A DNA stretch of 19,778 nucleotides from the NCBI GenBank assembly GCA_964058845.1, contig CAXKVR010000263.1, positions 1 through 19,778 of the forward strand, written 5' to 3'. Below, piece by piece: positions 10,985 through 19,778 of this stretch. A program made the position numbers and the translations under genes. The notes below the pieces were generated by a model. It was not told the DNA's origin. It saw only the letters and a list, made by a program, of their open reading frames with translations, and did no database searches. This DNA is from Carex sylvatica. Lineage: Eukaryota > Streptophyta > Magnoliopsida > Poales > Cyperaceae. Position 1 is the stretch's first letter. Each line of letters opens with the position of its first letter.

Positions 10985-11942
10985 GTAGTACCTTCCTTTA
11001 TTAACTTTATTAAAAAAAATAGTATTCAAACATATTTGTTTTTTCTCTCAAAAATACCTTTTATTAACTTTTTTCTATATTAACTTTTGTATTAATTGAA
11101 AAAAATAAGAAAGAGAAAGAGAGCAAAAAGATAAAATAAGTATTTAGAAAAAAAAAAAAAAAAATCTCTAAGCGCTCATATTGCAAGTGGAGCTCAAAAT
11201 AGCACCTAAATTTATAGTTGTTCCATTGTGCTCTGACTTTGTGGAGTACATTACCAAAATAAAGAGAAATCGGCAATAAATCTTCACATGGAGAATAATC
11301 CCAATTTTTTTTTAAAAAAAAACTCATAGTGGAGCTGGAGCATATCGTGATATGTTAACATCCCCTAATTGTATTTTTCGTGTCGCTTAAGGTTTGTGCT
11401 TCTCAATTTCTTAAAATCACTTCCATTTGTATCCTCGTCAAACAACGAATTAACGCACAGCAGGCCGCAGAATAATTACAAAATCAACGAGCACTAACCA
11501 AACGAATTAACTCCGTGATCGTAGATATACCATTCAACCATAACCGATAGCAAACAAATAATCAAAGGAAGCACCCCATCACTTGAAAAGAAAAAAGAAA
11601 ATTCAAGCAAACAAAGGACTACAACAACCTAAAACCTGACACAACTACATCAGAGTCCTGGGGCAACTGGTTCACTGTAATACATGTTACTTTGATATAA
11701 CTATGTTCAAAATTAATATATATTAAATAATAACAATAATAAAAGACAAAAAATTTGACCTTATTGCCCAATTGGAAAAAGATATTGCTCAGTCAAACAG
11801 AAGATATGGTGAGGTCACGACCGAAAAATTACCAGAAAAACAACACTCAGGCAAACTCTAAACAGCCTCTCTGAGTAAATCCAAAGCTAGCTAGTCTCAT
11901 TTTAATTAATAAATTGTAGAGGCACTTGTACACATTACTTTA
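10985..11942. other. Intergenic DNA downstream of SEC23
   Basis: AT-rich, with poly-A and poly-T tracts (an A run around 11147-11163). No gene is seen. The part next to 11943 must contain the SEC23 3' UTR on the minus strand, but I cannot place its polyadenylation site. Confidence 0.5.
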
Positions 11943-18289
<6,347 letters not shown>

Positions 18290-18513
18290 GGCCGGATTTG
18301 AGCGGAGGAGGTATAGAGAGGAGTTCGCGGAGGCGAGATCGGGAGGGGCTTTTATTTCGCTGTTCTGTTATTACTTCTGGGGGTCTATTCGTGTCTGCCA
18401 ATTTGATTTCGCTGTATTGTTTCTGATGGAAGACGTGTACTGGGAGACTGTAAAGTGGGTCCCACATCCTTAATTTCATTGGCTTAAAATAATTAATTAG
18501 GAGGTGTGGCCCA
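18290..18513 (-). promoter_or_regulatory. Probable SEC23 leader and proximal promoter
   Basis: Reading toward the gene on the minus strand, there is a TGGGCC site II core (plus GGCCCA, 18508-18513), a CCAAT box (plus ATTGG, 18478-18482) and an ACACGTC motif with an ACGT core suited to bZIP factors (18432-18438). No clear TATA box is seen, so initiation is probably dispersed. Plant secretory-pathway genes are commonly induced by ER stress through bZIP factors at ACGT and CCAAT-containing sites; whether these sites do so here is inference. Confidence 0.4.
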
Positions 18514-19059
18514 TAGGTCAATGGTAGAATCTGAAGAATTCAGATCCAACGCCGTACGTACCAGACCGTGAATGAGATGTGAGTCGAGTAATTTTGATTC
18601 GGCTACAACTTTTTATTTATGCGATCACTCGAATCTGAATGCATCCGACATGGAGATCAGAGATCCCTTGTTACACTACACGAATGATTCGTGACTAGGA
18701 GCGAGTGAGCAACCGAGCTGTTCAATGAAATTGATAATCTGGAATTTTAGCCCAATATGATTTTTCTTTTTCTTTTACTTCGTTCCAATTCGCTCTGCGG
18801 AGCAGATTCACTGTAATTATATATTCGGTGGCGTGGCTCCACTTGTCCATGAGTAGAAATAGTAAAATTGTGAAATCTTGGCACGTCTTTTTTTTTTGTT
18901 TTTTGAGAGGGTAGGAGGCAACTTGTCATTCTATATTTTTATTAATAATTTTTTTAATTATAACCGTTTAAGTGGGCTTTATACAAAGTTTAATTTACTT
19001 ACACTATATTACAAAGTAAGTATTTAGCACTAAGTATTTAAGTTATTCTAACTGATCTT
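18514..19059. other. SEC23 upstream flank and possible LINE 3' tail
   Basis: No gene is seen. On the minus strand, beyond the LINE-like stop at 19060, the sequence becomes A-rich (complement of a T-rich stretch near 18930-18960), which may be the LINE 3' UTR and decayed poly-A tail. The rest contains small dyads such as ATCTGAA-GAA-TTCAGAT near 18530. Confidence 0.45.
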
Positions 19060-19778
19060 CTAATAGTGATTCTCCCACTGTTTGACATCTATTATCGTCT
19101 CGTTGGTGAGGGTGAGTACCGGCTTTGACTTGTCATTACAGATTCTGTTATTTCTTTCTCTCCATAATGCCTAGCTATAGTCCCGCCGACCATGCAATCT
19201 TCCATGTTTTTTTGTCAGCCGCATCTAATGCCCTTAGTTATTGTTTCCACAGTTGTATATGATTTCTTGCTCCCTCTATGCTCACTCCTACATTTATTCT
19301 GGTAACGTATTGTTCTCAAAATTCTTTTGTGTATGTGCAATCCTAGAACAGATGTGATGTTGTCTCTCTAATTTCACTATTGTCACACATCACACATCCT
19401 TCTGTGACATTACATCCCCTTCTCCTCAAGATATCCCTCGTCAACAGTATGTTTTGGAGTAAGGTCCATAAAAAAAACCTTTACCTTTGGCGGAGCTCTG
19501 ATCTTCCATAAGCGGTAGTGGTAAGACCATATGAAGCCCGTATTGTGTAACATTCTATATGTCGATGATGTAGAGAAGAAACCGCTCCCTTCCCATTTCC
19601 ATGTCAGTTTGGCCGTATTTTCATTAACCCTTACCGAGGTTGAATAGAAAGCTTTTAGATCCTTGAGGTCTCTGACAAAGAAGGATTGCTGATCCGAATT
19701 TCCCAGTTGGCCGACCTCGTCCACATCGTATAGTAACCTAAGTACTACAGACCAATTGCTATTACGGTCTTTTTGCAC
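19060..19778 (-). pseudogene. LINE reverse transcriptase C-terminal fragment (zf-RVT), broken
   Basis: The minus strand encodes the region after the catalytic domain of a plant non-LTR retrotransposon ORF2. An intact stretch (19410-19778) has the pattern W-W-SG-FS-YR followed by LWKIRAPPKVKVF, typical of the zf-RVT domain. After a stop at 19410-19412, homology resumes in another frame with a C-x2-C ... HLF ... C zinc-binding pattern, then, after more stops and another frame change, with WRERNNRICNDK, the usual basic segment near the ORF end, closing at a TAG at 19060-19062. At least two frameshifts and several in-frame stops make it nonfunctional. The reverse transcriptase and endonuclease parts, if present, lie beyond the window edge. 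Confidence 0.8.

Overview
This looks like nuclear DNA of a flowering plant. Two conserved eukaryotic genes, both interrupted by GT-AG introns, sit in AT-rich intergenic DNA full of small inverted-repeat transposons. The RPS5 promoter has plant features (TGGGCY site II elements, a telo-box, a TATA box and an AACAATGGC start context). From memory, both proteins read more like monocot than Arabidopsis versions, but that lineage call is weak. I see no prokaryotic operon, CRISPR array or phage module.

Layout. 1-4050 has no convincing gene. It holds three foldback elements: one with tandem internal hairpins and a 10-bp flanking direct repeat (168-579), a degenerate inverted repeat (704-867), and a near-perfect 409-bp Mutator-like MITE (1594-2002). 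It also has a hairpin (about 2770-2870) and a 20-bp palindrome (3450). At 4070-6490 lie the promoter and four exons of cytosolic ribosomal protein uS7/RPS5 on the + strand (196 aa). At 6491-11942, between the convergent genes, are two hAT-type MITEs inserted back to back (7025-7209 and 7223-7951), a third hAT-like element (9521-9721), two diverged relatives of the 1594-2002 MITE side by side (9940-10640), and another inverted-repeat element (10805-10977). At 11943-18289 lies a complete 12-exon SEC23 gene on the - strand (778 aa), whose largest intron carries a 149-bp tandem duplication. At 18290-18513 is its probable promoter. At 19060-19778 is the broken C-terminal end of a LINE reverse transcriptase, running off the window edge.

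The two genes are both housekeeping (translation; ER-to-Golgi COPII transport) but have no direct functional link. They are transcribed toward each other with about 5.4 kb between stop codons. I found no new biological system. The most informative signal is the transposon layering, especially the stacked hAT pair, whose overlapping target-site duplications reveal the order of insertion.
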